A program made the position numbers and the translations under genes. DNA of 8,006 nt from positions 1 to 8,006 of the forward strand of contig JBILWG010000088.1 in the NCBI GenBank assembly GCA_044369995.1, written 5' to 3'. Positions 6,868-8,006 of the stretch are shown piece by piece. Position 1 is the first letter of the stretch. Every line of letters starts with the position of its first letter. Under the pieces are notes generated by a model, which saw only the letters and a list, made by a program, of their open reading frames with translations, searched no databases and had not been told where the DNA came from. Origin of the DNA: F1-60-MAGs149 sp044369995 (lineage in GTDB: Bacteria > Actinomycetota > Thermoleophilia > Gaiellales > F1-60-MAGs149).

Positions 6868-6941
6868 GCGGATGTAGCTCAGTTGGCTAGAGCGTCGCCT
6901 TGCCATGGCGAAGGTCGTGGGTTCGAGCCCCATCATCCGCT
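6868..6941 (+). tRNA. tRNA-Gly (anticodon GCC)
   Basis: Folds as a complete 74-nt cloverleaf. The acceptor stem pairs GCGGATG (6868-6874) with CATCCGC (6934-6940), seven perfect pairs. The D stem pairs GCTC with GAGC. The anticodon stem pairs TCGCC with GGCGA around loop TTGCCAT, which puts anticodon GCC at 6902-6904. The T arm is GTGGG-TTCGAGC-CCCAT with one G-T wobble. Discriminator base 6941 is T, as expected for bacterial tRNA-Gly. The 3' CCA is not encoded and must be added by the CCA-adding enzyme. It reads GGC (and GGU) codons, which should be heavily used in a genome of this GC content. It is a single gene with its own -10 box and terminator. Confidence 0.96.
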
Positions 6942-6947
6942 CTCGCG

Positions 6948-6972
6948 AAGGCCCCGCTCCGGCGGGGCTTTT
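6948..6972 (+). terminator. Intrinsic terminator after tRNA-Gly
   Basis: Stem GCCCCGC (6951-6957) pairs perfectly with GCGGGGC (6962-6968) around a TCCG tetraloop and is followed at once by TTTT (6969-6972). The upstream AAG can extend the pairing into the T-run. It starts 6 nt after the tRNA discriminator base. It also lies about 30 nt past the end of the convergent minus-strand gene and may slow transcription from that side, although the T-tract faces only the tRNA direction. Confidence 0.88.
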
Positions 6973-7001
6973 CTCGTTGTCGAGCGCTGCGACGGGGCGC
7001 G

Positions 7002-7952
7002 CTACGCGCTCAGCGCCTCGCGCCCGTGCGGCACATCCCAGTCGAGGGCCGGCCCTGCCGGGATGATGCCGGTGGGATTCAGCTGCAAGTGGGTCGTGTA
7101 GTAGTGGATCTTGATGTGGTCGAGGCGCACGGTCTCCGCGATGTCCGGGTGCTGGTAGAGGTCGCGGAAGTACGGTCCCAGGTTCGCGTAGTCGCTGATG
7201 CGGCGGATATTCGTCTTGAAGTGGCCCACGTAGACCGGGTCGAAGCGCGCGAGGGTCGTGAAGAGACGCCAGTCGACCTCGGTGATCGCCGACCCCATCA
7301 GGTAGCGCCGTGAGGCGAGGCGCGCGTCGAGCTCGTCGAGCATCGCGAAGAGCTCGGTGACGGCCTCGTCGTAGGCCTCCTGCGTCGCCGCGAAGCCCGT
7401 TTTGTAGACGCCGTTGTTGACCGCGTCGTAGATGCGCTCCTCGAGCGCGTCGATGTCCGGGACCAGCGCCTCGGGCCGCAGGTCGAGACGCACGTCGGTG
7501 AAGGCGTCGAACGCCCTGTCGAGCATGCGCATGACGAGCGCGGACTCGTTGCAGACGATGGTGCGCGTCTCGCGGTCCCACAGCGTCGGTACCGTCACGC
7601 GCCCCTCGAACGCGGGGTCCGCGATCGCGTAGGCCTCTGACAGGAACCGGAAACCCTCGAAGGGCTCGGTCTCGGACCCGACCGGATCGCCGAAGCCCCA
7701 GCCGCGCTCGTCGCGGTAGGGATTGACGACGACCATCGGCACCGCGTCCTCGAGGCGCTTGAGGCGGCGCAGGATGATCGCCCGGTGCGCCCACGGGCAT
7801 GCGTACGAGACGTAGAGCACGTAACGCCCCGCCTCGGCCGGGTAGTTCGTCGTGCCGTTGGGGCAGACGTGGTCGAGGAAGCGGCTCTCCTGGCGCACGA
7901 ACCTGCCGATCGTGTCGGTCTCGCGGGGGAACTGTGCCGGGATGCTGCGCAT
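7002..7952 (-). CDS. Xi-class glutathione S-transferase / glutathionyl-hydroquinone reductase
   Basis: Cytosolic thiol-transferase-fold enzyme of 316 aa, the usual size for this class (YqjG/EcM15-like, PcpF-like). Characterised members reduce glutathionyl-hydroquinones to free hydroquinones using GSH. An N-terminal thioredoxin-like domain (about residues 40-145) carries the diagnostic CPWAHR motif, with catalytic C52 in YACPWAHRAIILR, and VPTLWDRETRTIVCNES, which matches the cis-Pro loop and gamma-glutamyl-binding ES. The all-helical C-terminal domain shows the class pattern EERIYDAVNNGVYKTGFA, then TEVDWRLFTTLARFD, and ends with HLQLNPTGIIPAGP. ATG 7952 has no Shine-Dalgarno but lies 6 nt after a TAGGGT box, which suggests a leaderless mRNA. 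It diverges from the gene at 7990. Many actinomycetes make mycothiol rather than glutathione, so the true thiol cofactor is uncertain. Confidence 0.92.
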   Translation of the reverse strand: MRSIPAQFPRETDTIGRFVRQESRFLDHVCPNGTTNYPAEAGRYVLYVSYACPWAHRAIILRRLKRLEDAVPMVVVNPYRDERGWGFGDPVGSETEPFEGFRFLSEAYAIADPAFEGRVTVPTLWDRETRTIVCNESALVMRMLDRAFDAFTDVRLDLRPEALVPDIDALEERIYDAVNNGVYKTGFAATQEAYDEAVTELFAMLDELDARLASRRYLMGSAITEVDWRLFTTLARFDPVYVGHFKTNIRRISDYANLGPYFRDLYQHPDIAETVRLDHIKIHYYTTHLQLNPTGIIPAGPALDWDVPHGREALSA

Positions 7953-7958
7953 GGAATC

Positions 7959-7964
7959 ACCCTA
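7959..7964 (-). promoter_or_regulatory. Candidate -10 box (TAGGGT) of the xi-class GST gene
   Basis: On the minus strand TAGGGT is followed by 6 nt and then ATG 7952. This is the same geometry as TACACT before ATG 2319 and puts the transcription start on the start codon. No -35 resembling TTGACA lies upstream. Confidence 0.4.
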
Positions 7965-7974
7965 GCGCGGCGGC

Positions 7975-7980
7975 TACGAT
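7975..7980 (+). promoter_or_regulatory. Candidate -10 box (TACGAT) of the gene starting at 7990
   Basis: TACGAT is followed by 9 nt and then ATG 7990, the same spacing as TATCAT before ATG 1072. No Shine-Dalgarno lies between. A -35 would fall at about 7952-7957, over the start codon of the divergent gene; TGGAAT there is only a 3-of-6 match. Confidence 0.4.
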
Positions 7981-7989
7981 GCCGCCGAC

Positions 7990-8006
7990 ATGCGCATTAC
8001 GAACCT
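7990..8006 (+). CDS. Start of an unidentified gene (partial)
   Basis: ATG at 7990 opens a frame that reads MRITN before the window ends. Support comes from the TACGAT box 9 nt upstream and from its position opposite the divergent GST start. Five codons cannot identify a product. Confidence 0.35.

Noticed and set aside
151..6941. Integrated element bounded by the recombinase and tRNA-Gly (an integrase/tRNA attachment-site arrangement)
   Set aside because: The tRNA is complete, I find no second copy of its 3' end in the window, and the genes between are metabolic. The recombinase is also not next to the tRNA.

Overview
The window is strongly GC-rich and densely coded on both strands. It fits a high-GC bacterium, most likely an actinomycete (Actinomycetota, perhaps a Thermoleophilia-like lineage). 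The case rests on three things: GC-saturated third codon positions that open long antisense shadow ORFs, several genes that start directly downstream of a TAnnnT -10 box with no Shine-Dalgarno, and a tRNA-Gly with no encoded CCA. The lineage is an inference. A high-GC Chloroflexota cannot be excluded.

Layout. 1-113: the last codons of a protein that looks membrane-bound. 151-1041: a complete XerC/XerD-type tyrosine recombinase. 1072-1731: an unrecognised protein with two CxxC pairs. 1766-2299: a small PAS-like plus LuxR-HTH regulator. 2319-3743: a FAD-dependent amine/amino-acid oxidoreductase of the DAO family. All of these are on the + strand. A perfect 14-bp hairpin at 3749-3783 separates this block from a convergent minus-strand pair. 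In the pair, hutU (urocanase, 5081-6742) is followed by hutF (formimidoylglutamate deiminase, 3789-5084), overlapping by ATGA. A 125-nt divergent spacer then leads to a plus-strand tRNA-Gly(GCC) with its own promoter and intrinsic terminator. A minus-strand xi-class glutathione transferase / glutathionyl-hydroquinone reductase (7002-7952) follows. A divergent gene starts at 7990 and runs off the edge.

How the genes work together. HutU hydrates urocanate to imidazolonepropionate. HutF deiminates N-formimidoyl-glutamate to N-formyl-glutamate. They are therefore steps 2 and 4 of histidine degradation by the HutF/HutG (formylglutamate) route. HutH, HutI and HutG are not in the window and must be elsewhere if the pathway is complete. 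The converging FAD oxidoreductase could serve amine or amino-acid catabolism alongside them, and the adjacent LuxR-type protein is a candidate regulator; both links rest on position only.

Nothing here is clearly a new defence, mobile or CRISPR-like system. The points most worth a second look are the unknown CxxC protein, the repeat-like palindrome at 3749-3783, the recurring leaderless start architecture, and the 37-bp divergent promoter region at 7953-7989.
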